A stretch of 64,000 nucleotides of DNA, from assembly GCA_003255025.1 (NCBI GenBank), contig QANY01005488.1:248001-312000 (forward strand), in the 5' to 3' direction. Below, one piece after another: positions 25,480-37,702 of the stretch. Under the pieces are notes generated by a model. It was not told the DNA's origin and ran no database searches. It saw nothing but the letters and a program-made list of their open reading frames with translations. Numbering within the stretch: position 1 is the stretch's first letter; every line of letters starts with the position of its first letter. The position numbers and the translations under genes are program-made. The stretch is from Datisca glomerata. Taxonomy: Eukaryota; Streptophyta; Magnoliopsida; Cucurbitales; Datiscaceae.

Positions 25480-27049
25480 GAAAAATCTAATTTACACCCT
25501 TAAAATTTAATTATTGATAATTTATATCTTTAAAATATTTTGTTTAAAATCAACTATCTTTAAATTGTGTGAATTGGCCATTACACCTCTCCCCACTAAA
25601 CTAACTGAATTTTTTGTTAATTAAAATTAAATCCCTAAATTCCCCTTCTCCTTCCCCCCCGCGCGACAGCCCCTCTCCTCCGTGACCCACCCTCCTCCTT
25701 CGCGACTCAGCCACCCTCCCCCTCCGCGACCGCTTAATTCTTTTTAGGCCCAAGCAGAGTTTCAACCATAACAATAAGTAATAATAACCAGCACTTCGTG
25801 TCCTCCATTCTTCCCTTCTGTTTTGTCTTGGTAGTTTAATGAATGTTTATTGAAAAATAAAAAAAAAATTAGCGAGGAGTGTGGAGTTGAACATGCCCTT
25901 GAAGAAAATGAAATTGTAAGTTAAGAAACTGGAACTGGGAATAGTTCTGGGCTGCCATTCAATTGGCTCTTTGTTTTGTCCATTTGGAGGGAAATGAACA
26001 ATAAAATCTAGGAAGGAAGAGAACTTACTTCTTGGCACCGGGATAGTCCGGCCGAACGGAACGGAATTCACAACTATGCTTCTTGCACGTTCTTTTTGTT
26101 TCCTTATAAGTCTATTCGAATGCTTGAGATTCTAGTTTCAGGTCTATACCAAGAGAACTCCAGGGTGGAATCCATGTTTTCTAATTTCTTAGAAGATGGC
26201 GACTCAGGATGTACCTTCCTTTGCACAAAGGTTTTGCCCATAATAAATAGTTACTTTAATGATAAAAAAACAAAGACATTGAAACTAGGAATCAACATAC
26301 TCGTTTACGTGTGGAACAACAATAAATTCATCATGGCCAACAAGATCTAACCAGTTTGAAGATCATCCTTCAGATTCAATCTCACCTTAAATGATTTGAT
26401 AAAAAAATAAAGTCAGACGATATTTGTAGTGCAAGTGTGGTAACTCGGTATTGAAACGAGGGATATTTTTCCTTAAATGCCAAAAAATATATGGACCCTT
26501 CATGTCGCGAACGAGTTTCGCGGAGAAGGATGGTGGCTGGGTCACGGAGGAGTGCGGCTGTCGCGGAGAAGTCTCGCGGAGGACTAGGGCTGCGCGTATC
26601 GTGGGTAGGAGAAGGGGAAGGGATTTAGGGATGGGTTTTTCGCATGAATTGACCCCTAGGTTTTGCTTTTCGCAGGATTAGACCTAAAAGTTTGTTTGTG
26701 CAGCCTTTACCCTCATCACATTTCAGTTACTTTTTCTCATTGTCCTTCTTACACTCTCTCTTCATCTGTCATCTTCATCTATTTTTCATTTTTTCATAAA
26801 CTCATTTTCTTATAAACCTATTTTTATTTTGTTATTTTTTCATGCTACAACTTTTTCAATTTCTAAAAAATTAAATGTAAGAGCTAAAATGGAAATTTTA
26901 TTTTTGAATTTTCATGAAAAATGGGTGAGAATATTGCCCGAAATTTGATGAGTTTTGTTAATTTTGACTTTTACCCAGATTTAAGAGAGAGAAACCGTAC
27001 AGGGAGGATGAATTTTGTTAGTTTTAATATTGTTAATTTTTGTAGGTTT

Positions 27050-29400
27050 TGTTAATTTGATAGGTTTTGCTAATTTTGGGTATGAGTCTATATGATGGAT
27101 ACACGGGCATCGTGTAACCATCTTGTAGACTACATGATGGGTACACTGGTATCGAATAGTCATCGCGTAGGCTACATGATGACTACACGGGCATTGTGTA
27201 GACCTCGTGTAGGCTACACGATGACTACAAGGGCATTATGTAACTTATACGATGGCTAAAGTGTTGGGGGGAGAAAATGAAGAAAAAGTAGTGGGCAATG
27301 GGTACATGATGGCTACACGATCGCGGGNATATTAATATTTTTTTTATTCCTTCCCTCAATACTTTTCATACACCATATCAAATTAAATGTCAAATCACTA
27401 TTCTTCAACACTTAATCTTCATATTTATTAATATTAAAATAAATAAATTAAATTAAATACATTACAGGTGTAGTGTACACGATGATCGTGTACACAACAC
27501 GATAACTACACTATGATCGTAGACCCAAAAGTTTTTTTGTGCTGCCGCTGACCCCTGGCCTTCATTCCACTCACTTTCTCTATTCTTTCCCTCATTGTCC
27601 TTCTTACACCATGGCCTACACACACTCTCTCTCTTCATCTTCCATCTTCGTCTCTCCCTCATTTTTTCAGAAACCCATTTTCTCATAAACCCATTTTTAT
27701 TTTGTTATTTCTTCATGTTTCATTTGTTTCATAATTGTACAACTTTTTCAATTTCTAAAAAATTAAGGTTGAGAGCTAAAACTAAAATTTTATTTTTGAA
27801 ATTTTCATGGAAAATGGGTGAGCATATTGGCCAAAATTTGATGGGTATTGTTAAATTTGGGTTTTACCCTGATTTGAGAGAGAACCCGTAGAGGGAGGAT
27901 GAATTTTGTTAGTTTTAATAAATTTTGTTAATTTTTATAGGTTTTGATAATTTGATAGGTTTTGCTAATTTTGGGTACGAGTCTACATGATGGGTACATG
28001 AGCATCGTGTAGCTACCTTGTAGACTGTCTGATGAGTACACTGACACCGTGTAGTCATCGTGTAGGTTACAAGCTGACTACACGAGCATCGTATAGACCT
28101 CATGTAGACTACACGATGGCTAAAGTGTTGGGGGAAGAGAATGAAGAAAAAGTAGTGGGCAATGGGTACACGATCGGGGGGAAGAGAATGAAGAAAAAGT
28201 AGTGGGCAATGGGTACACGATCGAGAGGAAGAGAAAGAAGAAAAAATAGTAGGCGATGGGGACACGATGGCTACACAATCGTAGTGTAGTCATTGTGTAT
28301 GGTGTATGATGACTACACGATCTTAGTGTAGCCATCGTGTAGTGTGCACGATGACTACACGATCGCAATGTAGCCATAGTGTAGTGTACATAATGGCTAC
28401 AAGATCTTAGTGCAGGCATCATGTACACTATATATTTAATATATTTAATTTTTTATATATGTATTTAAATATTAATATTTTTTTTTATTCTTTCCCTCAA
28501 TACTTTTCTTACACAACATCAAATCAAATGTCAACTCATTATTTTTCAACACTAGACCTCTATATTTATTAATATTTAAATAAATAAATAAAATTAAATA
28601 CATTACATCTGTAGTGTACACGATGTCTACACTATGATCGTGTACATCGTGTACACTACACAATGACTACACTACAATCGTGTAGCCATCGTGTACACTA
28701 CACGACATCTACACCACAATCGTGTACCCATCGTGTACACTACGATGACTACACTACGATCGCATATCCATTGCCCACTACTTTTTCTTCATTCTTCTCC
28801 CCAATAGTTTTCTTATACAACATCACATCAAATGTTAAATCATTCTTTTTCAACACTTAACATTCATATTTATTAATATTTAAATAAATAAATTAAATTA
28901 AATACATTACAAGTGTCGTGTACACTACACGATGTCTACACTGTGATCATGTAACCATCGTGTACACTACACGATGTCTACACTGCGATCATGTAGCCAT
29001 CGTGTACACTACACGATGTCTACATTACGATCGGGTAGCCATCGTGTACACTACACGATGACTACGCTACGATCATGTACATTACACGATGTCTACACTG
29101 CGATCGTGTAGCCATCGTGTACACTATATAATGACTACACTACGATCATGTAGCCATCATGTACCCACTGCCCACAACTTTTTTCTTCATTCTTTTCTCA
29201 CAACAGTTTAGCCATCATGTAGGCTACATGATGCCCGTGTAGCCATCGTGTAGTCAACACGATGCCTACATGATTTCTGTGTAGTCATCGTGTAACCTAC
29301 ACGATGCTCGTGTACCCATCATGTAGCCTACACGATGCCAATATACACATCATGTAGTCTATAGAATGGCTACACGATGCCCGTGTACCCATCGTGTAGA
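27050..29400. repeat. TACACGATG / CATCGTGTA self-complementary repeat field
   Basis: Dozens of short units of the form GTGTAGCCATCGTGTACAC and TACACGATGACTACAC alternate on both strands, so many stretches can pair with neighbours. Clusters lie near 27080-27330, 27470-27520, 27980-28420 and 28610-29400. They are separated by AT-rich spacers that themselves recur (TATTTATTAATATTTAAATA). Apparent open frames here are low-complexity by-products. Confidence 0.9.
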
Positions 29401-29596
29401 CTCGTACCTAAAATTAGTAAAATCTATAAAAATTAACGAAATCCATTAAATTAACAAAATTCAACTTCCAAAAATAAAATTGCAATGTTAACATAGTCCA
29501 CAAAAATTAACAAAACCCATTTGTTGTGTTTAAAATCTAGAAAAAAAAATGGGTTTTGATTTATGGAAAAATGAGGGAGAGATGGAGATGGAAAAT

Positions 29597-29597
<1 letters not shown>

Positions 29598-29632
<35 letters not shown>
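29598..29632. repeat. (GA)n microsatellite
   Basis: An uninterrupted GA run inside the right arm of the fold-back element. The left arm has a CT-rich equivalent near 26752-26765. Confidence 0.95.
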
Positions 29633-29635
<3 letters not shown>

Positions 29636-30439
29636 GTGTGTGTGTCATTGTGTAAGAAGCGTAATGTGGGAAAGAATAGAGAAAAAGTGAGTGGAATGTG
29701 AGTCGGGGTCATAAACTGCACAAAAAAACTTTTGGGTCTAATCCTGCAAAACCAAAACCTAGGGGTCTATTCTTGCAAAACCCCCCTTTAGGGATATTGA
29801 ATTTTTTGGGTTTTTTAGTATAGATTTAGTTTATTTAGTTTTTTTAGTGTTTAACCAGTTTAATTAGGGTTTAAATTTAATTAATAAATTTTTTTATTAG
29901 TTTTTAATATATGTTAGTGGGGAAGGATGTAAATGGTTAATTCACAAAGTTTAGAGGTTTTTTATACTAAAGAAATACTTGAAGGATATAAATTACTAAA
30001 TGATCAAACTTTAGAGGTGTTATTTGGATTTATCCCTATTCAAATTTTACAAACTCTTTATAAATCATTATGTAAATGAAAAAAATTGTGAAAGTAATTA
30101 GTTTGTTCTATGTAGATGCTTAAAATCTACTGTCAGATTGAATTGTCATGTGTCACTTGATGAACTCATCAATCTGTAAAATAATAAAACGACAAAGGAT
30201 TATCTCGACACCGGTCCCAGCCTAATACACTCCGACGCTCAAGTCAGTATGATGTATTATGAATTGTATTGTGGAAAGTTGAAAGAATTGTGAGGGATCA
30301 CCAACTATTTATACGGGATGAAGGAGAGCATCTGAAGAATATTCTCCTCAAATCAATTACTTTTCAGTTATCATCTTATCACTTCAAACAACTTTGAGAT
30401 TATCTCGGGATGTTGAGATTGTGTTTCTATTACGTCCGA

Positions 30440-30690
30440 GAGGAGGAGCACTCGGTCATCTCAGTGACCTCGGAAGTGATGAGCCATCGGACATGATGAG
30501 CCCTCAGAGTGTGTCATCGGTCATCACAGTGACATCAGACATGATGAGCCCTCAGTCATCTCACTAAGCTCAGACGTGATTAGCCCTCTCTCATCTTAGT
30601 GACCTCAGACGTGATGAGCCCCTGGTCATCTCAATGACTTCGGACGTGATGAACCATCGATCATCTTAGCGACCTTGGGCCTTATGAGGT
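30440..30690 (+). repeat. About 43-bp minisatellite in the LTR
   Basis: Six or so degenerate copies of a unit like GTCATCTCAGTGACCTCGGA followed by CGTGATGAGCCCTCG. The same field is inverted at about 36630-36880 and a shorter version is at 50480-50620, marking these as one LTR family. Confidence 0.8.
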
Positions 30691-31569
30691 TGGCCTGTCG
30701 TCCAAAGCTTTCAGGCTGAAATTTTATGTGCCTCTCGTTATGAGGTGAGTATTGGGTCACCCTAATTTTTTATTTTATATGACATGTAGCCCATGTGATT
30801 TTTATCCACTACGGTTTTCCCCCACTTCATAAGTCTATAGTGGAGCGCTAGAGTTGGAAAGTAAGTGTTAGTATGCTTCATCTCATTTCCAGCTATCTGG
30901 TGTCACTGATTTTGAGTTTTTATAAGTAAGTACATGACTTTGTATTTGAGTGTTTTGGTGCGTTAAGATGAATGCTTGGTTATTGTTGCGTCAGTACGAC
31001 GGAACGTCTTATGCACTTTGCTTTGCAGGGCCGACCGAGTTCTCATTGGGATTGGCATTGGTGGATTTGGTCAGGCGCTCAATTGGTTTGGCTTAGTTTG
31101 TCATGGCCGAGCCTCAAGGGCTGGGCCATAATGGCTCTGCCAAGATGGCCTGGCCGAGCGTCGTTGAGCGCTCGACCTTGTAGGCATAGGCCATTGTGGC
31201 TTTGGTTAAGCATTATGCCTCCAATTTTTCCCTATTCTTTTTCACTCAAAACTCGAAGCTTTCCCTCCTATTTTCCCTCTCATTTTACCAAATCTTCACC
31301 TATCCTCTCCTATAAATAACACCAATTCCTTTATCCAAAATCACTCATCTCCTCTAACAACCCTCAAAATCTCATCCTTTTTCTCATATCTTGTCTCTCT
31401 TTACATTTCATGGTGGTGGAGCTTGCTTATCAATTATATGGAGGAATTCCCTTAACCTAGAAGTTTCTCCTTTGTTCACAGAGGTTAGCGAACTTCCAGT
31501 GAGTAGCTCCCTATTTTGATTCGATTTTAGCATCACTTTTGTAGAGTTTGCATTTCCTACCCATCAAAC

Positions 31570-33935
31570 ATGTATAATTCTAATATAGCCCGAGCGTTTG
31601 ATGTTGAGAGTGTATTTGATGATGATATTGTACCCTTGGGGATAAGTGTGAGAGCGGGTCATTTGGTTTCTATTAGGGGTGTTAATGAGCATAAGGTCAT
31701 GGTAGAGCCCGAAGGCGAGGAGAAGGAGGCTGGGGCTATGACCGAGTGTGAGGCCAACGATATGACTGAGGGTGAAACCGAGGGTTCTGAACGTGTGGCT
31801 GAGGGTAATGTTGAGGAAGAGGTCGAGGGTACCGAGGGTGAAGCTGAGTGATCTAGACGTGTGGCCTAGGGTGATGCTGAAGATGAGGCCAAGGTTACTG
31901 AAGGAGACGCTGAAGGCGACCAGGTCAGGTCATCCCAACACGCAAGGCCTAAACAGTTAACTTTCCCTGCCTCTACACTAACTGAGCCTCACCTGGAGAT
32001 GTACCGAGTAGAATATGGTTTTCCCAGGTCCATAGAGATGAAGCTCCTGAGCGACTCTAAACGAACCAACTCTTCCATATCAGATGGTTGGGTATGCTTT
32101 TACGAATTCCCATTCAGATTTGGTCTTAGAATCCCTCTTCTGGAATTTATAAGTGTGGTGCTGAACTTTTACAATCTTACTCCCGCTCAGTTGTTACCCA
32201 ATGCTTGGAGGACCCTTCTTTTCCATTTAGTGCCAGGACATAAGACTAAAGTCAATGTGAATCTTAAACTCCTGAGGATTTTATATTATTTGGTTGAGCA
32301 TGGGAGTACCGGTCACCACTACTTGAATGCTAAATCAAGAACTTCATTACTTATCGATAAGCCAACTTGCAATAAGTATTTTAAGGAAAAATATTTCTTT
32401 TATCCGAGGGGAGTGGAATTCTCCTTTAGATGAGGTTTTTCTCGATGTTACTAACGTGCAAACTAGTTGGGGGCATTCCAGGTAGAATAAAACATTTTTT
32501 ATTCAAGATATTGCCCAATCATTGTATACATATGCATGTTATCATTTTTGTTCATCTTCTGGGTTTTGTGGTCTCATTCATTTTACTAAGACGACAAGTA
32601 GAGCGTTTGAGCATCTATGTGGCTATCCGAATAGGAATATCAACAAGATTTTGATGGAGAAGAATCTCAAGACTGCGGGTTTGAAGGAGAACGCAGTCGA
32701 ACTTCTCCGAGGTATCCCCTTATGTCTCTCTGGCACATTACCTCCCTTCACTTTTCTTAGGTTTACAATTTATTGTTTATATGAGACTGAGCCCAAGTTG
32801 ATCGTTTCTAATCTATTGACTCCGTTAGAGAGAAATATTGATTTGATGATGTCGACTACTAAGCTCTCTTTCGAAGAGGTGTTGAGAAGGGAAAGGGAAA
32901 CAAGGAGGAAGAAAAAACAGAAGGCTCGAGGTCCTGCCCCTGCATCTACTCACACATTCGTGGTATTGGCTATGCCTATGACAAATTCTATCTTTGCTCA
33001 GTCCTCAGATGGACCATCATCTGATCTTCCACATATCGATTCCAATTCTACCTCACATTCTCATTGTCGTCCGGAGAAGAGGCCTATTGAGTTAACTGAG
33101 GAGACTGAGGAGATCCCTCAGTCAGCTTCTCGCTCTTATTAACTCCCTAGTGATGCTTCCTTACAAACCGATGAAGCCAATGCCATCTTAGCGGCAAAGT
33201 GGCTCCTAACTCCCAAGGACTAGATGCTGATGGACAACAAGTCTGATGAGGTTTTATTCAAAATAATTGTTGTCAACTCCATCTGCCTATGTTTTCACAT
33301 TTTTTATTTTTTTAGAATTTACGAAGTGAGGCTCAGTCAGTGCAAGGAGAGTCAGCATGTAAAAAATAAAGTATAACCGTCATATTGAAGAGTTGAAGGA
33401 AGCAAAGAAGCATAAATCATTCCTTTAGTCATCTTCAGAAAGCCTAAAGGAGAGGGCGACCGTGTCTGAGGCCAACTTCTAGGCCCTAGAGGGGAGTATG
33501 AGGTAGTTGAAGCATGACCATGATGGGTTGAAGTCTCAATACAATGCATCAGAGGTCGCTCAACTCAAGCTCCAGGAGGTGCTGAAGGCCGTGAGAGATG
33601 AGCTTGCAACTGTGAAAAATAAGCTTGCAACCGTGAAGGATGAGCTTGCTTCAAAGAAGGAAGAAGTGCTGGATCCATAGCTGGCACGTGATAAAACAAA
33701 TCTTAGGAGGCAAGACTGACTGGAGCCCGATAGATCCTTCCTCGGATGAAGATGAAGAGAACGCGACCATTGTAGCTGAAAATGAAGGTGATCCCATAGT
33801 TGAGAGTGGCCTTGGTTCAGATGAACCCCTTCATTTTGCAGTCGAGCTCGAGGTCTCCATTGAGCCATCTACTGAAAAGGAGGGTGATGCCTATTCCGTG
33901 GATCCTATCAAACCAGCTTTGAAAAATAATCAGTG
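31570..33935 (+). pseudogene. Retrotransposon gag-like protein, 'transposase (putative) gypsy type' domain, broken
   Basis: A start-like segment (MYNSNIARAFDVESVFDDD) leads into an acidic Glu/Gly-rich repeat region. At about 31999-32430 there follows a conserved block (DGWVCFYEFPFRFGLRIP, PAQLLPNAW) typical of the plant 'putative gypsy type transposon' domain (PF04195). A C-terminal coiled coil (about 33390-33680) and an acidic tail end near 33935. Several frameshifts and stops split it into pieces of 93 to 206 codons. It belongs to the left arm of the inverted structure. Confidence 0.75.
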
Positions 33936-34073
33936 ACAATAAAGTGGGTAGAAGAAGAGTCTTTGACGAAAATCAAAGAAAATGAGGTTAAGAGGTTCAT
34001 TTGGAAGAATACTGTGTGTAGGTTTGGGATACCAAAGGCCATAGTTATAGACAATGGACCGCAAACAACTTTG
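33931..34073 (+). pseudogene. Gypsy integrase fragment at the centre of the inverted repeat
   Basis: The plus-strand frame reads KWVEEESLTKIKENEVKRF, then WKNTVCRFGIPKAIVIDNG, matching the integrase core around the second catalytic Asp (IDNG) of Tat/Athila-type gypsy elements. It is unlike either flanking gag arm and begins and ends exactly where the arms stop being mirror images. Confidence 0.82.
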
Positions 34074-35540
34074 ATTATTTTTCGAAGTTGGTTTGATAAG
34101 AGCCAAGGTATAGGCATGATCCTCCTTTTCAATAGTGGCTTAATGGAGACCTCGAGTTCAACTGCAGAACGAATGGGTTCATCCAAACCACGACCACCCT
34201 CAACTATGGGATCACCTTCATTTTCAGCTACAATGGTAATGTTTTCTTCATCTTCGTCCGAGGAAGGATCTATTGGGCTCCGGTCAGTCTTGCCTCCTAA
34301 GATTTATTTTTTCACGTGCTTCGTGCCAGCCACGGATCCAACACCTCTTCCTATGTTGAAGGAAGCTCATCCTTCACGATCACAAGCTCATTTTTCACAG
34401 TTGCAAGCTCATCTCTCACGGCCTTCAGCACCTCCTGGAGCTTGAGCTGAACGACCTCTGATGCATCGTATTGAGACTTCATCCCATCATGGTCATGCTT
34501 CAACTGCCTCATACTTCCCTATATGGCATGGAAGTTGGCCTCAGACACGGCTGCCCTCTCCTTTAGACTTTCTAAAGATGATTGGAAAAATGATATTTGC
34601 TTCTTTGCCTGCTTCATCTCTTCAATCTGACAATAATACTTCATTTTTTGTATGTTAACTCTCCTTGTAGCCAGTGTAGCCGCTTGAAGAACCTGTGAAG
34701 GAAATGACAAAGTGTTAGTAAGTATATTGTTAACTTAGTAAATTCTAAAAAAACAAAAAATGCGAAAACATATGCGAAGGGTGTTGACAACAATCATTTG
34801 GAATAGAAAACCTCATCAGACTTGCTGTCCATCAACACCCGGCCCTTGGGAGTTAGGAGCCACTTTGTCACTGAGATGGCATTGGCGTCATATCTCTGTA
34901 AGGAAGAATCACTAAGGAGTGAAGAAACTGACTGAGGGATCTCCTTAGTCTTCTTAGTTAACTCGCGAGGCCTCTTCTCCATACAACAGCGATGAGGCGA
35001 GGCAGAAATGGAATCCCAACGTGGAAGATCAGATGATGGTCCATCTGAGGACGTGCGAAAACCATATTTTACTCGGTACATCACTAAGTGAGGCCCAACT
35101 AGTGTAGAGGCAGGGAAAGTCAATGGTCTAGGCCCCGCGTGTTGGGATGATCTTACCCGATTACCTTCAGCATCTCCCTCGGTACCCTTGGCCGCATCCT
35201 CAGCATCATCGTTGGCCACACGTCCATAACACTCAGCTTCACCCTCGGTACTCTTGGCCTCTTCCTCAGCATTACCCTCAGCCACACGTTCATAACCCTC
35301 GGCTGCACCCTCAGTCATACCCTCGGCCGCACCCTTGGTCATACCCTCGGCCTCACTCTTAGTCATACCCTCGGCCTCCCCATCCTCTACTCTGGGCTCT
35401 CCCATGACCTTATCCTCATCAACACCCCTAATAGCAATGATCAACTCACACACTCATCCCCAAGGGTACAATATCATCATCAAATACCCTTTCAACATCA
35501 AACGCTCAGGCTATATTAGAAGTAGACATGTTTTATGGGT
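34074..35540 (-). pseudogene. Inverted, internally deleted gag copy
   Basis: The minus strand carries the same acidic region (35453 downward: GVDEDKVMGEP, EGMTKGAAEG), the MYRVKYGF segment, then jumps straight to SSDGPSSDLP, which in the left arm lies about 1 kb further on. The PF04195 block is thus missing. The coiled coil follows at about 34710-34400. The longest open piece is 219 codons. Confidence 0.75.
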
Positions 35541-37147
35541 AGGAAACAAAAAACTCTACAAAAGTGATGCTAAAATCGAATAAAAAGGGAGGTACTCACA
35601 GCAAAATTCGTCGAAAAAAATTAAATTTAAGAGTTGTATGAGATAAATGAAGGTCTAAGGCAATAAGGGATAGAATAAATAAAATAACACTAACCTCTAT
35701 GAATAAAGGAAAAACTTATAGGTCAAAAGAATTCCTCCACATAATTGATAACAAAACTCGACCACCATGAAATGTAAAAAGAGACAAGATATGAGAAAAG
35801 GAAGAGAGTTTGAGGATTCTTAGAGGGGATGTGTGATTTTGGATAAAGGATTTGGTGTTATTTATAGGAGAGGATAGGCAAAGATTTGGTAAGATGGGAG
35901 GGAAAATAGGAGGGAAAGCTTTGAGTTTTGAGTGAAAAAGAAGAGGAAAATTTGGAGGGAAATCCCAAAATAATGGTACTTTAATTGGATGGGAAAATTG
36001 AAAATTTTTCAAAAAAATCCCCACAAGTCAAAGTAGTGGCCGAACATAATGCTCGGCCAAAACCACAATGGCCCATGCTTACGAAGGCCAAGCGGCCAGG
36101 CCATATAGGCCGAGCGCTCAGCGATGCTCAGCCATGCCATCTAGGTTGAGCGATTAAGGCCGAGCCTTTGAGTGCTCGGCCATACCAAACTAAGCAGAAC
36201 CCACTTTAGCGCCGGCCAAATCCAACAATGATAAGCCCAATGAGTGCTTGGTCAGCCCTGCAAAGCAAAGTGCATAACACGCTCTACCATATTTGACGTA
36301 ACAATAACCAAGTATTCATCTTAACGCACTAAACGCTCAAATACGAAGTCATGTACTTACCTATAAAAACTCACAATCAGTGACACTAGATAGCTTGGAA
36401 ACTGAGATGAAGCACATTGATCCCATTAACACTTACTTTCCAACTCTAGTGCTCCGCTCTAGACTTAGGAAGTTGGGGAAAACTTTAGGGGATAAAAATC
36501 ACATGGGCTACAGCCCACATAAAATAAAAAATTAGGGCGACCCAATACTCATCTTATAATGAGAGGCCCATAAAATTCCAGTCTGAAAGCTTTGGACGAC
36601 GGGCCAACAACATGAAGCCCAATGTCACTAAGATGATCGAGGGCTCATCACGTCTAAGGTCATTGAGATGGCCGAGGGATCATCACTTCTGAGGTCACTA
36701 AGATGATTGAGGGTTCATCATGTCTGAGGTCACTCAGATGACCAATGGCTCATCACGTCCGAAGTTACTAAGATAATCGAGAGCTCATCATGTTTGAAGG
36801 CTCATCATGTGTGAAGGCATGAGGTCACTGAGATGACCAAGGGCTCATCATGGTCGAGGGCTCATCCCTTTTAACGTAACAGATATACACAATCTCAACA
36901 TCCCAAGATAACCTCAAAGTTATTTGAAGTGATAAGATAGTAACTTATCTGGGGAGATTATTCTTCAAATTCTCTCATTCATCCAGTTTAAATAGATGGT
37001 GACCCATCACAAAGATGGTATGTATTCTCTCAACCATCAAGAATACAATTCATAATACATCTTACTGACTAGAGCGTCAGAGTGTATTAGGATGGGCACC
37101 ACACCGGTGGAAATTCGATCTAACGATGATTTTAAGCATCTACAATC

Positions 37148-37234
37148 AGGCTAAATGGTTATAAGTGAGGTTCTCAACCTCAAGATCAGGGGTTCAAATC
37201 CTATGTTGTATCCTCCTTCCCCTTGACAAAAAAT
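37148..37234 (+). mobile_element. tRNA-derived SINE-like element
   Basis: A box-A-like AGGCTAAATGG and a box-B GGTTCAAATCC (about 37190-37200) lie about 40 bp apart. They are followed by a variable tail ending in AAAAAA. A related copy is at 19207-19312. It starts a few bases beyond the terminus of the 7-kb inverted structure. Confidence 0.55.
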
Positions 37235-37290
37235 GACTCCATGGCCCAATGGATAAGGCGTTGGTTCTGGATTTGATCCCTAATAGAGTT
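37235..37290 (+). pseudogene. Truncated tRNA-Arg relic
   Basis: GACTCCATGGCCCAATGGAT followed by AAGGCG matches the acceptor and D arms of a plant tRNA-Arg. TCTGGATTTGATCCC then gives a T-arm-like region and TAATAGAGTT can mostly re-pair with the acceptor 5' strand. The anticodon arm is missing, so it cannot be a working tRNA. It may be a tRNA gene remnant or the head of a second SINE. Confidence 0.6.
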
Positions 37291-37702
37291 GACTTTCTTT
37301 ATTTATTCAAATCACATTTGGTGAATCTTTGATTATGAGATCCTTTGGGGTCATCTCTGGTGGAGTACCAAGATCCTTTGTGGTTTGTGAGATTCTGTCT
37401 AATCCCAGTACCATAGTCATTAGTGTCACTTGGATGCCATTCTCATAATTATGATTCTGGATACCATAGTTATCTGGGTAACTGCAAGTACTTTAACCAT
37501 CTGTGTCATGTAGCGTTACATAGTCATCTGGGTGACTGTTGGGTGTGATAGTCATATGTGTGTCTTCGGATCTTACAGTCATCTAAGTGTGTAGTCATCT
37601 GGTGACTTTGGGTACCATGAAATACTATAGTGGTACTTCTGCCCTATGAGGGTCTTCTTTCCTAGTCATTTTAGATGAGTATGAGGTCTTGGCGACTGTG
37701 AC
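37291..37702. mobile_element. Left flank of a TE-derived repeat split by the CACTA element
   Basis: The end of this stretch (GTACCATGAAATACTATAGTGG followed by GCCCTATGAGGGTCTT) belongs to the same repeat that resumes after the CACTA element at 41214. Before that are degenerate CATCTGGGTGACT-type repeats. I interpret it as LTR-derived repeat DNA. Confidence 0.5.

Larger units (their letters stand above)
25480..30045. mobile_element. Nested fold-back (long inverted repeat) element complex
   Basis: Outer arms: 25480-25640 reappears inverted at about 29880-30045 (shared blocks AATTTATAT, TTTGTGAATT or TGTGTGAATT, CCCCACTAA). Second layer: GC-rich 25636-25735 reappears inverted at about 26515-26635 (AAATTCCCCTTCTCCT against AGGAGAAGGGGAAGGGATTT). 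Third layer: 26640-26760 reappears inverted at about 29640-29790 (GACCCCTAGGTTTTG, GCAGGATTAGACC, AAAAGTTT). In the interior the left half is also directly repeated (26680-27300 against 27515-28140), and the rest is filled with TACACGATG/CATCGTGTA units. No transposase is visible, so it would be non-autonomous. One ambiguous base (N) is at 27328. Confidence 0.8.
30111..37144. mobile_element. 7-kb inverted pair of gypsy LTR-gag arms
   Basis: Termini are TGTAGATGCTTAAAAT at 30111 and its complement ATTTTAAGCATCTACA at 37144. The left arm (30111-33930, +) contains an LTR with a TATA box (CTATAAATAACACC, about 31310) and a degenerate gag-like frame. The right arm (34074-37144, -) mirrors it with about 1 kb of the gag middle deleted. 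The arms meet around a 143-bp spacer of integrase sequence. Many stop codons mean neither arm is functional. The arms look roughly 85-90% alike by eye. Confidence 0.88.

Noticed and set aside
26096..26350. 84-codon plus-strand frame
   Set aside because: No recognisable domain, no splice or start context, and it lies inside the fold-back complex; kept as non-coding.
27050..29400. CRISPR-like array
   Set aside because: Repeated words are not evenly spaced, lie on both strands, have no unique spacers and the DNA is plant nuclear.
27595..29721. Open frames of low-complexity Ser/Leu/Thr/His peptides
   Set aside because: Generated by CT/GA runs and CATCGTGTA repeats; no codon or domain signal.
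33908..34186. Minus-strand frame ending in TDYFSKLV, resembling the integrase motif before KWVE
   Set aside because: The better integrase match (KWVEEESL to IDNG) is on the plus strand in the same DNA; the minus-strand resemblance looks like chance.
35147..35362. Plus-strand frame rich in His/Pro/Arg
   Set aside because: It is the antisense of the acidic Glu/Gly-rich gag region on the minus strand.
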